Below, piece after piece: positions 25,944 through 34,624 of a DNA stretch of 40,467 nt. The notes under the pieces are model-generated. The model saw nothing but the letters and a program-made list of their open reading frames with translations, did no database searches and was not told the origin of the DNA. Every line of letters starts with the position of its first letter. Positions within the stretch are counted from its first letter, which is position 1. Position numbers and translations under genes: made by a program. Source of the DNA: Chthoniobacterales bacterium (GTDB lineage Bacteria; Verrucomicrobiota; Verrucomicrobiia; Chthoniobacterales; UBA10450); the NCBI GenBank assembly GCA_025934755.1, contig JAICWQ010000008.1:1-40467 (forward strand). The letters run 5' to 3'.

Positions 25944-26780
25944 TCACTTCAAACTCACTTTCGAGGCATCGACCTGCAGCCGATCCCCCACTTTAATCTT
26001 TTCCTTCCCAGAATCCTCAATCACTGCGCCGCAAATCCGCTGGCGCACATCCACCACCCGCAATGTCGCGATCTTTTGTTCCCCGCGCATCACTCGCAGC
26101 GGCATTCCAATCTTCACGCCGTGCTGTTCGCCAATGTTTGCGACCACGAAAGACCATTCGTCCTTCACGCTCACCACGCTGGCGTCCATCAAACTTACCC
26201 GGCTGGACGCCTGCCCACCAGACCCATCGCGAACTCGGGTCGATCTTCCTACCAGCTCACTGGTTTTGCGCAATTGCATTTCCACGTCCGCTCGCGCCTG
26301 GGCGTCGCCGCCTTGGACCGTTTTCAAATATCGCAAAAGCGCTTCGTTCAAACCGAGCAGTTGGTCGCGCAGGTCGTCCCGCTCTTTTTGGGCGAGCCGC
26401 AGATCGCTCACGGCGGCGAGCAACCGTTGCTCAAGTTTCGCGCGATCCTTGCCCGCTGATGCCAGCCCCAACGCTTCCATTCGCGATTCCAACTCGGCGA
26501 ACTTGCGCCGGAAGACTTCAGCCTCCGCGTTCGACTCCGCCAGGCTCATGGTCAACGTCTTGAGCGACTCCTGCTGAACCGACAATTGCTTGCGCAACTC
26601 TTCGTTCTGCCGAACCAGCGACTCCGCGGTCACCTTCGTTTCCGCGTCTTCAATTTTGGATTCTGTCAAAGAACTATTCTCTGCTGCAAGCAGCAGAGAA
26701 GTTGAGAGCAGGTAGTTGAGAGTTGAGAGCCGCAATATCGCAGCTCGTCTTCTCCCAATCCGATCTCTCTCAACACTCAA
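25944..26780 (-). CDS. Secreted coiled-coil protein inserted in the S10 operon
   Basis: A 278-residue frame lies between rpsS and rplV, where normally nothing intervenes. An Arg-rich stretch and a hydrophobic core (LNYLLSTSLLLAAENSS) look like a signal peptide cleaved near residue 33. Residues of about 45-170 are heptad-rich coiled coil (LVRQNEELRKQLSVQQESLKTL, EAEVFRRKFAELESRMEALG, LRLAQKERDDLRDQLLGLNEALLRYL). Residues of about 195-278 look like a compact beta domain (VVANIGEQHGVKIGMPLRVMRGE, ATLRVVDVRQRICGAVIE, IKVGDRLQVDASKVSLK). The start is uncertain: the frame opens with TTG at 26780, without Shine-Dalgarno, inside a dispersed repeat; a TTG about 45 bases later is another choice. A periplasmic, envelope-associated role is inferred. 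No family recognised. Confidence 0.75.
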   Translation of the reverse strand: MSVERDRIGRRRAAILRLSTLNYLLSTSLLLAAENSSLTESKIEDAETKVTAESLVRQNEELRKQLSVQQESLKTLTMSLAESNAEAEVFRRKFAELESRMEALGLASAGKDRAKLEQRLLAAVSDLRLAQKERDDLRDQLLGLNEALLRYLKTVQGGDAQARADVEMQLRKTSELVGRSTRVRDGSGGQASSRVSLMDASVVSVKDEWSFVVANIGEQHGVKIGMPLRVMRGEQKIATLRVVDVRQRICGAVIEDSGKEKIKVGDRLQVDASKVSLK

Positions 26781-26794
26781 CTAAAAACTCTCAA
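26690..26794. repeat. CTCTCAACT-type dispersed repeat at the start of the coiled-coil gene
   Basis: The plus strand carries GTTGAGAG/GAGAGTTGAGAG units at 26698-26728 and CTCAACACTCAACTAAAAACTCTCAAC units at 26769-26794, in opposite orientation, so the block is an imperfect inverted repeat. Minus-strand copies CTCTCAAC encode part of the putative signal peptide (LSTLNYLLSTS). The same unit recurs in tgt and near secDF. Confidence 0.65.
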
Positions 26795-27073
26795 CTATTT
26801 CGCCACCTTCGCCGTGTGCGAACCGTGTTTCTTAAAGATTCGCGTGGCCGAAAACTCGCCGAGTTTATGTCCAACCATGTTCTCGGTGATGAAAACGGAA
26901 TTGAAAATCTTTCCGTTGTGCACCAAAAACGTGTGGCCGACAAAATCCGGCGTCACCATCGAGCGGCGCGACCAGGTCTTGATCGCCTTTTTCGAGCCCG
27001 AGGCGTTCATCTTGTCGATCTTCTCGAGAAGATGCGATTCGACGAAGGGTCCTTTCTTTAGTGATCTAGCCAT
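26795..27073 (-). CDS. rpsS: 30S ribosomal protein S19
   Basis: S19 pairs with S13 in the 30S head. From ATG at 27073 the product is 92 residues, exactly the family length: [45 protein letters not shown] and [17 protein letters not shown]. The open frame continues upstream to 27175, but that stretch lies inside rplB and is not S19. rplB ends five bases upstream. Confidence 0.97.
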   Translation of the reverse strand: MARSLKKGPFVESHLLEKIDKMNASGSKKAIKTWSRRSMVTPDFVGHTFLVHNGKIFNSVFITENMVGHKLGEFSATRIFKKHGSHTAKVAK

Positions 27074-27078
27074 AAAAA

Positions 27079-27927
27079 TCAAACTTTCTTCTTGCTGCGG
27101 CGCCGTTCCAGAATAAACCGGTCGCTCGGTTTCCGTTTGGACCGCGTCTTGAATCCTTTCGCGAGCTGTCCCCATGGGCTGACCGGGTGATGACGCCCGC
27201 CGCCGCCTTTAGATTTGCCCTGACCGCCGCCCATTGGATGGTCGATCGGGTTCATAACCATTCCGCGCACGTGCGGACGGCGCCCCTGCCATCGGGTGCG
27301 GCCGGCTTTCCCGCTGGCCACGTTCATGTGATCAACGTTTCCGACCTGACCGATCGTGGCGAAGCAATTCTCGTGGATCCGGCGCACTTCGCCGGAAGGC
27401 ATTTTCACCAGCGCATAACCGCCTTCGAGGTTGTTTAAAATCGCTTGCTGACCGGCACTGCGCGCCACCTGTCCGCCACGTCCCGGACTGAGTTCGATGT
27501 TGTGAATGCTTGTTCCAAGCGGGATCGAGCGAAGGGGCAGCGAATTTCCCAGCTCCGGCGGCGCGTCACTTCCGGCGGTGACTTTCGCGCCCGCCTTAAG
27601 CCCATTCGGCGCCAGGATGTAACTCAGCTCTCCGTCGGTGTACTTAATAAGAGCGATTCGCGCTGAGCGGTTCGGATCGTATTCGATCCCGACTACTTCC
27701 GCGGCGACGCCATGTTTACGCCGTTTGAAATCGACTTTGCGATAACGCTGTTTGTGACCGCCGCCGATATGCCGTGAAGTCAGCCGGCCATGATTATTGC
27801 GGCCGCCAGACTTCCTTTTCGGTTCCAGCAAACTGCGTTGCGGACGCCACTTGGTAATCTCGTCGAAGGCCGGCGTTTGCTTGAAACGCTGGATCGGCGT
27901 GAGCGGGCGATAATTTTTGAGCGCCAT
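27079..27927 (-). CDS. rplB: 50S ribosomal protein L2
   Basis: L2 supports subunit association and the peptidyl-transferase centre. The 282-residue product has the L2 N- and C-terminal domains: [40 protein letters not shown], and the C-terminal [48 protein letters not shown] with the conserved His. Normal length. It is separated from rplW by a 137-base repeat spacer, the largest gap in the supercluster. Confidence 0.97.
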   Translation of the reverse strand: MALKNYRPLTPIQRFKQTPAFDEITKWRPQRSLLEPKRKSGGRNNHGRLTSRHIGGGHKQRYRKVDFKRRKHGVAAEVVGIEYDPNRSARIALIKYTDGELSYILAPNGLKAGAKVTAGSDAPPELGNSLPLRSIPLGTSIHNIELSPGRGGQVARSAGQQAILNNLEGGYALVKMPSGEVRRIHENCFATIGQVGNVDHMNVASGKAGRTRWQGRRPHVRGMVMNPIDHPMGGGQGKSKGGGGRHHPVSPWGQLAKGFKTRSKRKPSDRFILERRRSKKKV

Positions 27928-28064
27928 AACGTTTTACAAATTCGAAATCCGAAATCCGAAATCCGAAACGGACCGGCCGCTTCCCGGCATCTTGTTTGAA
28001 TTTTGGATTTTGTTCATTCGGGTTTGTTTCGATTTTCGATATTCGTACTTGGGATTTCCAGTTC
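27928..28064. repeat. AAATCCG tandem micro-repeat in the rplW-rplB spacer
   Basis: TTCGAAATCCGAAATCCGAA continues through 27941-27968 as about three copies of a seven-base unit. It is followed by degraded TTTTGGATTTTG, TTCATTCGGG, CGATTTTCGATATTCG text, which reads as opposite-strand variants. The 137-base spacer has no gene or promoter that I would call. The unit recurs inside tgt. Confidence 0.65.
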
Positions 28065-28346
28065 TCAGACGAGTTCGATTTTCTCCCCTTCGGCTAAAGT
28101 CACGATTGCTTTCTTCCAGTGGGCCCGGCGTCCAAGCGGTCCGCGGACGCGCTTCTGTTTTCCGGCGTAATTGCAGGTGTTCACGTCGATCACTTTCTTT
28201 TGGAACAACCGCTGCACCGCGTCCTTGATCTGGGTCTTGTTCGCCCGCGGACTGACTCGAAAAACGTATTTGTTTTGTTTTTCGCTCAACAGCGTCGATT
28301 TCTCAGTCAGTGACGCGGTTTCAATAATTTCGTGCGGCTCGCTCAT
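28065..28346 (-). CDS. rplW: 50S ribosomal protein L23
   Basis: L23 sits at the exit tunnel and docks trigger factor and SRP. The 93-residue product contains EKSTLLSEKQNKYVFRVSPRANKTQIKDAVQRLF and the extended loop VNTCNYAGKQKRVRGPLGRRAHWKKAIVTLAEGEKIE. Length is usual. It overlaps the rplD end by four bases. Confidence 0.96.
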   Translation of the reverse strand: MSEPHEIIETASLTEKSTLLSEKQNKYVFRVSPRANKTQIKDAVQRLFQKKVIDVNTCNYAGKQKRVRGPLGRRAHWKKAIVTLAEGEKIELV

Positions 28347-28951
28347 TTTAATCTTTCCGCCAGTTTTTCGAGCGCTTTTGGTGTCACCAAAATTTTCTGA
28401 AACGCCAGCAGCTGCTCGGTGTTCACGTCGGAAGCAGTCGCCAGCGCGACCGGTTTGACGTTACGAGCCGACTGGTAGGTCTTGTCATCGAACGAATCTG
28501 AAACGATCAGCACTTTCTTTGCGTCGGTCTGCTTGCGGACCAGTTCGACAAACGACTTCGTTTTGATTTCGGAAACGGCGAATTTGTCGATGGTCAAAAC
28601 GTCGCCGGCCTTGATTCGCTCGCTCAAAGCTTTTTGGAGGGCGAGACGCCGCACGGATTTTGAAACTTTCTTGGAATAATCGCGCGGATGCGGTCCGAAT
28701 ACGACGCCGCCGCCACGCCAAACCGGCGACGAAGCATAACCGGCTCGGGCGCGGCCGGTTCCTTTCTGCCGCCACGGTTTTGCCCCGGACAAGTCGACCG
28801 TCGCTTTTGTTTTCACGCTGGCCGTTCCGGAACGCCGTGCTGCTCGCATCGCGGTCACGACGTCGTGGACAGCTTGCGAACCACGGCCATCCTCGATGAC
28901 CTCGATCTTCGCTTCTTTCGCGGCGGCTTTGGTTAAAACTTTCGCGCTCAT
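28343..28951 (-). CDS. rplD: 50S ribosomal protein L4
   Basis: L4 lines the exit tunnel and in E. coli represses its own operon. The 202-residue product has the tunnel loop GAKPWRQKGTGRARAGYASSPVWRGGGVVFGPHPRDYSKKV and the globular part (ALQKALSERIKAGDVLTID, KVLIVSDS, ALATASDVNTEQLLAFQKILVTPKALEKL). Overlaps of four bases with rplC and rplW point to coupled translation. Confidence 0.97.
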   Translation of the reverse strand: MSAKVLTKAAAKEAKIEVIEDGRGSQAVHDVVTAMRAARRSGTASVKTKATVDLSGAKPWRQKGTGRARAGYASSPVWRGGGVVFGPHPRDYSKKVSKSVRRLALQKALSERIKAGDVLTIDKFAVSEIKTKSFVELVRKQTDAKKVLIVSDSFDDKTYQSARNVKPVALATASDVNTEQLLAFQKILVTPKALEKLAERLK

Positions 28952-29706
28952 TTCTTATGCTCGGCCGCCTTCTTCTCTGCCGCCTTTTCTGCCATTATCT
29001 CCCCCGCCTTCTTCGGCTTTTTAGAATGTGCTGCCGCGTCTGCCTTTGCGTGCTCCTGGTGCGCGGCGAGGAGCGCGCCTGGGTTTTTAATCGCGGGGCG
29101 GACGACCACGTAGCTGCCATTGCAACCGGGGACCGCGCCGCTCACCAAAATTATCTTCTCGGTTTCGCGGACCTGTATGACTCGCAGATTCTGAATGGTT
29201 ACGCGCTCGTCACCGAGATGACCGGGCATGCCCATGTTCTTCCAAATCCGGCCGGGCGTCGAACGATTGCCGATTGCACCATTGCGACGATGGGTTTTTG
29301 AACCGTGGGCCGCGCCCTGTCCGTGGAAATTGTGCTTCTTCATCACGCCTTGGAAGCCCTTACCTTTCGAGCGGCCGATGACATCAACGAAGTCGCCAGG
29401 CTGGAACTGGGTCACGGCGAGATTTACCTCGCCCTCCGGCAAATTCGCTTCTAATCGAAACTCGCGGACGAATTTTTGCGGCCCGACGTTGGCTTTCTTG
29501 AAATTGCCAAGCTCCGCTTTAGTTACGCGCGATTCCTTTTGGGCAGCGAACCCAACTTGCACCGCAGAATACCCGTCGTTCTCGTCCGTCAGGCGGCGAA
29601 GAAGAACGTTATCGCCGGCCGCGATCACGGTCACCGGATGCAGCCGGCCATTGGCGTCGTAGACGCTGGTCATGCCGATTTTTTGTCCTAGTAAACCGAT
29701 GCTCAT
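28948..29706 (-). CDS. rplC: 50S ribosomal protein L3 with C-terminal tail
   Basis: L3 reaches the peptidyl-transferase centre. Residues 1-208 are standard (SIGLLGQKIGMTSVYDANGR, FQPGDFVDVIGRSKGKGFQGVMKKHNFHGQGAAHGSKTHRRNGAIGNRSTPGRIWKNMGMPGHLG). The final 44 residues or so are Ala/Lys/Glu/His-rich (AGEIMAEKAAEKKAAEHKK end) and have no counterpart in the 209-residue E. coli protein. It begins 29 bases after rpsJ. Confidence 0.96.
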   Translation of the reverse strand: MSIGLLGQKIGMTSVYDANGRLHPVTVIAAGDNVLLRRLTDENDGYSAVQVGFAAQKESRVTKAELGNFKKANVGPQKFVREFRLEANLPEGEVNLAVTQFQPGDFVDVIGRSKGKGFQGVMKKHNFHGQGAAHGSKTHRRNGAIGNRSTPGRIWKNMGMPGHLGDERVTIQNLRVIQVRETEKIILVSGAVPGCNGSYVVVRPAIKNPGALLAAHQEHAKADAAAHSKKPKKAGEIMAEKAAEKKAAEHKK

Positions 29707-29735
29707 GTTGACGACGTGGGAAAATTCTCAAGCAG

Positions 29736-30047
29736 CTAAATTTTGATCGTGATATCAACGCCTGCGGGCAGGTTCAGCTTCTTCAATTCGTCCACCGTTT
29801 TCGCGGTCGGCTCGATAATATCGAGCAACCGTTTGTGCGTGCGGATTTCAAATTGTTCCATCGACTTTTTGTCGACGTGCGGAGAGCGATTCACCGTGAA
29901 TTTTTCAATCAACGTCGGCAGCGGAATTGGACCGGCCACCCGCGCGCCCGTGCGTTTGGCGGTCTCAACAATCTCGACCGCAGACTGATCGAGCATTCGA
30001 TGATCGAACGCCTTCAGCCGAATCCGAATTTTTTGTCCATCCGCCAT
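29736..30047 (-). CDS. rpsJ: 30S ribosomal protein S10
   Basis: S10 is a 30S head protein and NusE of the antitermination complex. The 103-residue product has [54 protein letters not shown] and [18 protein letters not shown]. Its ATG shares its A with the fusA stop (TAATG), directly joining the str and S10 parts; the tuf gene that often lies here is absent. Confidence 0.97.
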   Translation of the reverse strand: MADGQKIRIRLKAFDHRMLDQSAVEIVETAKRTGARVAGPIPLPTLIEKFTVNRSPHVDKKSMEQFEIRTHKRLLDIIEPTAKTVDELKKLNLPAGVDITIKI

Positions 30048-32227
30048 TATTTCTTCTCCTTTTGATCGAGAATTGCGGCAACGAGGTTCGCCGGAACCGG
30101 GTCAAAGTGTGATGGCTCCATCGAGTAGCTGGACCGGCCTTTCGACAACGAGCGGATCGCGGTTGCGTATCCGAAAAGTTCGGCAAGCGGGACGAGCGCG
30201 TGAACGATCGCGAGATTGCCGCGCGATTCGATGCTTTGAATGCTTCCGCGGCGCCGACTCAAGTCTCCGCAAATGTCACCCTGATATTCTTCCGGCGTAA
30301 TATTTTCGACCTTCATGATCGGCTCGAGCAGGATCGGTTTCGCCGCGCGGAAGCCGTCTTTCATCGCGAAAATCGCAGCCATCTTGAACGCGAGCTCGTT
30401 TGAATCGACTTCGTGGAAACTTCCGAAAACAATATCGCACTCAATATCGACAACGGGATAGCCGCCCAGAACGCCGTCCAGGACCGCTTCTTCGATACCT
30501 TTCTTGACGGCTGGAATGTATTCGCGCGGAATAATTCCCCCGACGATTTTATTTTCGACCACGTGGCCTTTGCCGCGCTCGCCCGGTCGAAGATCGACTT
30601 CGACGTGGCCGTATTGACCGCGGCCGCCGGATTGTTTGATCAACTTGCCGACGCCGTGCGCGTTCGTCGTGATGGTTTCGCGATAAGCGATCTGCGGTTT
30701 GCCCGCGTTCGCGTCGACTTTGAATTCGCGGAACATTCGGTCGCGAATAATTTCCAAGTGAAGCTCGCCCATGCCGGCGATGATGGTCTGGCCGGTGTCT
30801 TCGTGAGTGAAAACGCGGAAAGTCGGATCCTCTTCGGCGAGACGTTGCAGCGCAACGCCCATTTTTTCCTGGTCGAGCTTCGTTTTCGGCTCGATCGCCA
30901 TGGAAATAACTGGATCAGGAAAAGACGGCGGCTCGAGCAGGATCGGATGATCTTCGTCACACAGGGTGTCGCCAGTAGTGATGTTTTTGATTCCGACGAT
31001 CGCGGCAATGTCGCCCGAATAACAGGTCTCGATGTCTTCGCGTTTGTCGGCCTGGATTTGAATCAAACGAGAAATGCGCTCGCGTTTGTTCGTTCGGGGA
31101 TTGTAAACCGTGTCGCCCTTACTCAGCGTGCCGGAATAAACGCGGAAGAAAACGAGTTTCCCGACAAACGGGTCGCTCCACAATTTGAACGCAATCGAAC
31201 AGAAAGTCCCGTTGTCATCCGTCACCGCTTCCATCGGCTCGCCCGTGTCGGGGTTTTGACCTTTGGCCGGCGGAATATCGAGGGGGCTCGGCAGGTAATC
31301 GACGACTGCGTCTACCAGGTATTGAACGCCGATGTTCTTCAATGCCGACCCGCCGATGACCGGCACGAATTTGTTAGCAATCGTTTGCCGCCGAATCGCC
31401 GCCTTCAAAAGCTGCGGCGTCACCGGTTTTTCTTCCAGAACAACCTCGGCGATCTCGTCATCGATATTTGAAATCTGCTCCACCAGCTCTTTGTGAGCTT
31501 TATCGACTGCGGCGGCGTGTTCTGCCGGAACCTCGGTGACTTCGTAGGTCGATCCAAGCTGGTCGCTCTCTGAATAAATGATCGCCTTCTTATTAATAAC
31601 GTCGAGCTGCCCGCGCAGTTGATCTTCGCGGCCCAGCGGCAACAGCACCGGCCACGCGTTGGCGCCGAGCTTTTTGTGAATGCTGTCGACCGACATCTCG
31701 AAATCGGCGCCGACGCGGTCCATTTTATTAATGAAGGCAAGCTTTGGGACGTTGTATTTCGTCGCCTGCCGCCAAACCGTTTCGGATTGCGGTTGGACGC
31801 CGGCGACGCCGTCGAACACCGCGATCGCGCCGTCGAGCACGCGCAGCGAACGCTCGACTTCCGCGGTGAAATCAACGTGACCCGGCGTGTCGATGATGTT
31901 GATCCGCTGCTTGATCCCTTCGAAAATCTTGTAGACGCCTTCTTCTTTTTTCTGCGACCAGCTGCAGGTCGTCGCGGCGGAGGTGATGGTGATTCCGCGC
32001 TCACGCTCCTGTTCCATCCAGTCCGTGACAGTGGTGCCTTCGTGCACTTCGCCCATCTTGTGGATCATGCCGGTGTAAAACAGCACTCGTTCGGTGATCG
32101 TGGTCTTGCCGGCATCAATGTGAGCCGCGATTCCGATGTTTCGCGTCCGCTCGAGCGGGAATTTCCGGTCGGGGGAATTTGGCCCTTTCGCTGCGGCTGG
32201 TTTCTTTTCGGCGGTAGCGGTGGCCAT
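30047..32227 (-). CDS. fusA: Elongation factor G
   Basis: EF-G is the translocation GTPase. The 726-residue protein has an extra N-terminal 25 residues ([20 protein letters not shown]), then the G domain with [47 protein letters not shown] and [10 protein letters not shown]. Domains II-V follow, with [38 protein letters not shown] and the C-terminal [12 protein letters not shown]. Length slightly exceeds the usual 700 because of the head and a short insert. It follows rpsG after five bases. Confidence 0.97.
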   Translation of the reverse strand: MATATAEKKPAAAKGPNSPDRKFPLERTRNIGIAAHIDAGKTTITERVLFYTGMIHKMGEVHEGTTVTDWMEQERERGITITSAATTCSWSQKKEEGVYKIFEGIKQRINIIDTPGHVDFTAEVERSLRVLDGAIAVFDGVAGVQPQSETVWRQATKYNVPKLAFINKMDRVGADFEMSVDSIHKKLGANAWPVLLPLGREDQLRGQLDVINKKAIIYSESDQLGSTYEVTEVPAEHAAAVDKAHKELVEQISNIDDEIAEVVLEEKPVTPQLLKAAIRRQTIANKFVPVIGGSALKNIGVQYLVDAVVDYLPSPLDIPPAKGQNPDTGEPMEAVTDDNGTFCSIAFKLWSDPFVGKLVFFRVYSGTLSKGDTVYNPRTNKRERISRLIQIQADKREDIETCYSGDIAAIVGIKNITTGDTLCDEDHPILLEPPSFPDPVISMAIEPKTKLDQEKMGVALQRLAEEDPTFRVFTHEDTGQTIIAGMGELHLEIIRDRMFREFKVDANAGKPQIAYRETITTNAHGVGKLIKQSGGRGQYGHVEVDLRPGERGKGHVVENKIVGGIIPREYIPAVKKGIEEAVLDGVLGGYPVVDIECDIVFGSFHEVDSNELAFKMAAIFAMKDGFRAAKPILLEPIMKVENITPEEYQGDICGDLSRRRGSIQSIESRGNLAIVHALVPLAELFGYATAIRSLSKGRSSYSMEPSHFDPVPANLVAAILDQKEKK

Positions 32228-32232
32228 AAAAT

Positions 32233-32706
32233 TTACCAGCGGAAATGAGCAAAGGCGCGGTTCGCCTGCGCCATTTTGTGGGTGTCTTCGCGTTTCTTGA
32301 TTGCGTTGCCTTGACCGGAGGCCGCGTCCTTGATCTCAGCGGCAAGCGCTTCGGCCATCGGCATGCCTTTGCGGGTGTCGGCGTACATTACGATCCAGCG
32401 CGTTGCTAATGAGATTTGACGGGCCGGCCCGACTTCCATCGGCACCTGATAAGTAGCGCCGCCAACTCGACGCGATTTGACCTCCAGCCGCGGACGAACG
32501 TTCTCGATCGCTTTGTTTACGACCTCGAGGGGATCGACCGAATCCGATCCTTCGCGCGATTTGTCAATCGCAGTATAGACAATGCGCTCGGCGAGCGATT
32601 TCTTGCCCCGTTTCATCACCGTGCTGATGAGGCGGGCAACTGCCGGGCTCCCGTAGCGGGAGTCGACGCGCTCTTCCTTTTTGTAAACTCTCTTCCGTCG
32701 CGACAT
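32233..32706 (-). CDS. rpsG: 30S ribosomal protein S7
   Basis: S7 organises the 30S head near the E site. The 157-residue product begins [20 protein letters not shown] and has [58 protein letters not shown] and [38 protein letters not shown]. Standard length. It lies 21 bases after rpsL. Confidence 0.97.
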   Translation of the reverse strand: MSRRKRVYKKEERVDSRYGSPAVARLISTVMKRGKKSLAERIVYTAIDKSREGSDSVDPLEVVNKAIENVRPRLEVKSRRVGGATYQVPMEVGPARQISLATRWIVMYADTRKGMPMAEALAAEIKDAASGQGNAIKKREDTHKMAQANRAFAHFRW

Positions 32707-32727
32707 TGTCGATCTTCTGTTTCAAAT

Positions 32728-33156
32728 TTACTTCTTCTCCGCGGCAGGCGCGGCCTTGCCCGCGCCGCCTCCACCAGCCGCGCCACCTTTCGGGCGCTTC
32801 GCTCCATACTTGGAACGACTGCGTCGGCGCCCATCGACGCCGAGCGAGTCGAGCGTGCCCCGCACAATGTGATAGCGCACGCCCGGCAAATCTTTCACTC
32901 GTCCCCCGCGCACGAGCACGATCGAGTGCTCCTGCAAATTGTGTCCCTCGCCCGGAATGTAGGCAATCACTTCCTGGCCATTCGTCAACCGCACTTTTGC
33001 GACTTTGCGCAAAGCGGAATTTGGCTTCTTTGGAGTGCGGGTCATCACCTGAACGCATACGCCGCGACGCTGAGGACAATTGGTCAGGGCCGGTGACTTC
33101 GATTTCACCGACATCTTCCGTCGTCCTTTCCGAATTAACTGGTTGATCGTGGGCAT
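32728..33156 (-). CDS. rpsL: 30S ribosomal protein S12 with short Gly/Ala tail
   Basis: S12 lies at the decoding site. From ATG at 33156 the product is 142 residues: [86 protein letters not shown]. The Lys of KKPNS, where streptomycin-resistance changes map, is the wild-type residue. After KYGAKRPK comes an 18-residue Gly/Ala-rich tail. The longer upstream frame overlaps the promoter and tgt and is rejected. It heads the supercluster. Confidence 0.97.
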   Translation of the reverse strand: MPTINQLIRKGRRKMSVKSKSPALTNCPQRRGVCVQVMTRTPKKPNSALRKVAKVRLTNGQEVIAYIPGEGHNLQEHSIVLVRGGRVKDLPGVRYHIVRGTLDSLGVDGRRRSRSKYGAKRPKGGAAGGGGAGKAAPAAEKK

Positions 33157-33170
33157 TTTTACCAAAGCGC

Positions 33171-33211
33171 CGCCCGAATGGGGTAAAATCCGGGCGACAA
33201 AAAACCCGCCC
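33171..33211 (-). promoter_or_regulatory. Two mutually exclusive hairpins in the rpsL leader
   Basis: In the leader RNA, the segment at 33196-33191 (CGCCCG) can pair with the earlier GGGCG (33211-33207) or with the later CGGGCG (33176-33171), but not both. The second stem ends 15 bases before the ATG. This could be an autoregulatory switch; that reading is inference from base pairing alone. Confidence 0.4.
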
Positions 33212-33255
33212 AAACGCGTTAACACACTGTCACGCGCCTGATGCGGTGAGCGGCG

Positions 33256-33284
33256 ACTATAGAGGAGAAAATTGCGCTCCGCAA
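33256..33284 (-). promoter_or_regulatory. Promoter of the str-S10-spc-alpha supercluster
   Basis: On the minus strand TTGCGG (33284-33279) lies 17 bases before TATAGT (33261-33256), a good sigma-70 pair. Transcription would begin at about 33249, giving a leader of roughly 93 bases before rpsL. Confidence 0.6.
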
Positions 33285-33340
33285 AGAATATTTTGCGTCC
33301 GAATTTGTTTTGGGCGGCGATTGCGCGGAATCTCTGCCGA

Positions 33341-34507
33341 ATGCAAAAAGCGTTCGAACTTTTAGCGCAGGACCAGCAATCGAAGGCGCGGCATGGCCGG
33401 CTGGTGACTGCGCACGGCGCGATCGAAACCCCGGCGTTCATGCCGGTCGGAACGCAAGGGTCGGTGAAAGGAGTCAGCCCGCGCGAACTGCGCGAACTCA
33501 CCACCCAGATCATTCTCGGAAACACTTACCATTTGTTTGTTCGACCCGGACTCGAAGCGATTAAACATTTTGGCGGACTGCACAAATTCATGAACTGGGA
33601 CGGGCCGATCCTGACCGACAGCGGCGGTTACCAGATTTTTTCGCTGGCAAAGTTGCGCAAGATTTCCGAGGACGGCGTGCAGTTTCAAAATCATGTCGAC
33701 GGCACGCCCGCGTTTATCTCGCCGGAGATCGCGATGGAAATCCAGGCAGCGCTCGGCAGCGATATCGTGATGGTCCTGGACGAATGTCCCCCGTGGCCGT
33801 GTGAATACGATTACGCGGCGAAGAGTCTGGAAATGACCGTCCGTTGGGCGAAGCGATGCAAGGCGGCTGCCAAATCCGAATTCCGAAATCCGAAATCCGA
33901 AACAAACGCTCAACTCTCAACTATCGACTCTCAACTTCTGTTCGGTATCGTCCAAGGCGCGACCTTTGAAGAGCTGCGAAAGCAATCGGCGCAAGCGCTG
34001 GTCGAGATCGACTTTGACGGCTACGCGATTGGCGGCGTCAGTGTGGGCGAGCCGGAGGAAGAAATGTTTCGCGCGGTGGAATCAAGCGAACCGAATTTGC
34101 CCGCGAACAAACCGCGTTACGCGATGGGTCTGGGAACGCCGCCGCAGCTTCTGGAAATGATCGCGCGCGGGGTCGACATGTTCGATTGCGTTTTGCCAAC
34201 ACGGCTGGCGCGCAACGGAACGGCATTCAGTTCGACCGGCACCTTGAATTTAAAAAACGCCGAGTTCGCGATGGACAAACGGCCGATCGAAGAGAATTGC
34301 CGGTGTTCGACCTGCCGCGAGTTCGCCCGTGGTTATATCCGGCACTTGATCAAGGCCGAAGAGATTTTGGGCCTGCGGCTGATCACCGTCCACAATTTGC
34401 ATTTCTATTTAGAGCTGATGCGACAGTCCCGGGACAAGATCAAAAGCGGGACATTCGACGAGTTTCGGCGCGGATTTGTGGCCAATTACAAGCCGCGGAA
34501 TATTTAG
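33341..34507 (+). CDS. tgt: tRNA-guanine transglycosylase with repeat-derived insert
   Basis: Tgt swaps guanine for preQ1 in the wobble position of queuosine tRNAs. ATG at 33341 ([12 protein letters not shown]) gives 388 residues; a longer frame from 33272 lacks family support. Motifs: [37 protein letters not shown] with the Asp general base, [15 protein letters not shown], nucleophile Asp in [17 protein letters not shown], and zinc ligands CRCSTC plus His in [12 protein letters not shown]. Between [10 protein letters not shown] and LFGIVQG about 22 residues ([21 protein letters not shown] and L) are encoded by the dispersed micro-repeats, longer than the usual loop. Downstream yajC and secDF form the common tgt-yajC-sec neighbourhood. 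Confidence 0.95.
   Translation: MQKAFELLAQDQQSKARHGRLVTAHGAIETPAFMPVGTQGSVKGVSPRELRELTTQIILGNTYHLFVRPGLEAIKHFGGLHKFMNWDGPILTDSGGYQIFSLAKLRKISEDGVQFQNHVDGTPAFISPEIAMEIQAALGSDIVMVLDECPPWPCEYDYAAKSLEMTVRWAKRCKAAAKSEFRNPKSETNAQLSTIDSQLLFGIVQGATFEELRKQSAQALVEIDFDGYAIGGVSVGEPEEEMFRAVESSEPNLPANKPRYAMGLGTPPQLLEMIARGVDMFDCVLPTRLARNGTAFSSTGTLNLKNAEFAMDKRPIEENCRCSTCREFARGYIRHLIKAEEILGLRLITVHNLHFYLELMRQSRDKIKSGTFDEFRRGFVANYKPRNI
33872..33938 (+). repeat. Micro-repeat inserted in frame in tgt
   Basis: AAATCCGAATTCCGAAATCC and its continuation (33872-33901), followed by CTCAACTCTCAACTATCGAC and its continuation (33910-33938), join the AAATCCG unit of the rplW-rplB spacer with the CTCTCAAC unit at the start of the coiled-coil gene. 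The block adds a whole number of codons and has no stop in frame. Confidence 0.75.
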
Positions 34508-34510
34508 GTA

Positions 34511-34558
34511 GGGGCCGTTGCCCCCAACGGCCCGCGGGCGATTAGGGGCAATCGCCCC
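34511..34558. repeat. Two tandem perfect hairpins after tgt
   Basis: GGGCCGTTG (34512-34520) with CAACGGCCC (34525-34533), four-base loop; then GGGCGATT (34536-34543) with AATCGCCC (34550-34557), six-base loop. They begin four bases after the tgt stop. No U-tract follows, so they look more like an intergenic repeat or mRNA-stabilising pair than a terminator. Confidence 0.65.
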
Positions 34559-34624
34559 TGCCTCAAAGAGAGATTGCAGCCCCGGCGTTCAGGATTAAAG
34601 TCCGACCCTCGCTCAGACACTCCG

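Noticed and set aside
27074-27175. N-terminal extension of S19
   Set aside because: It overlaps rplB out of frame; S19 starts at [10 protein letters not shown].
27941-27968. CRISPR-like array
   Set aside because: The repeats are seven-base tandem units without spacers and there is no cas gene.
30413-31471. Open frame of 352 codons on the plus strand
   Set aside because: It lies wholly inside fusA on the other strand. The fusA frame has all EF-G motifs, and the antisense frame has no recognisable domain.
32728-33525. Long form of S12 starting at 33525
   Set aside because: The extra 123 residues cross the promoter and the start of tgt and resemble no S12; ATG at 33156 gives the standard protein.
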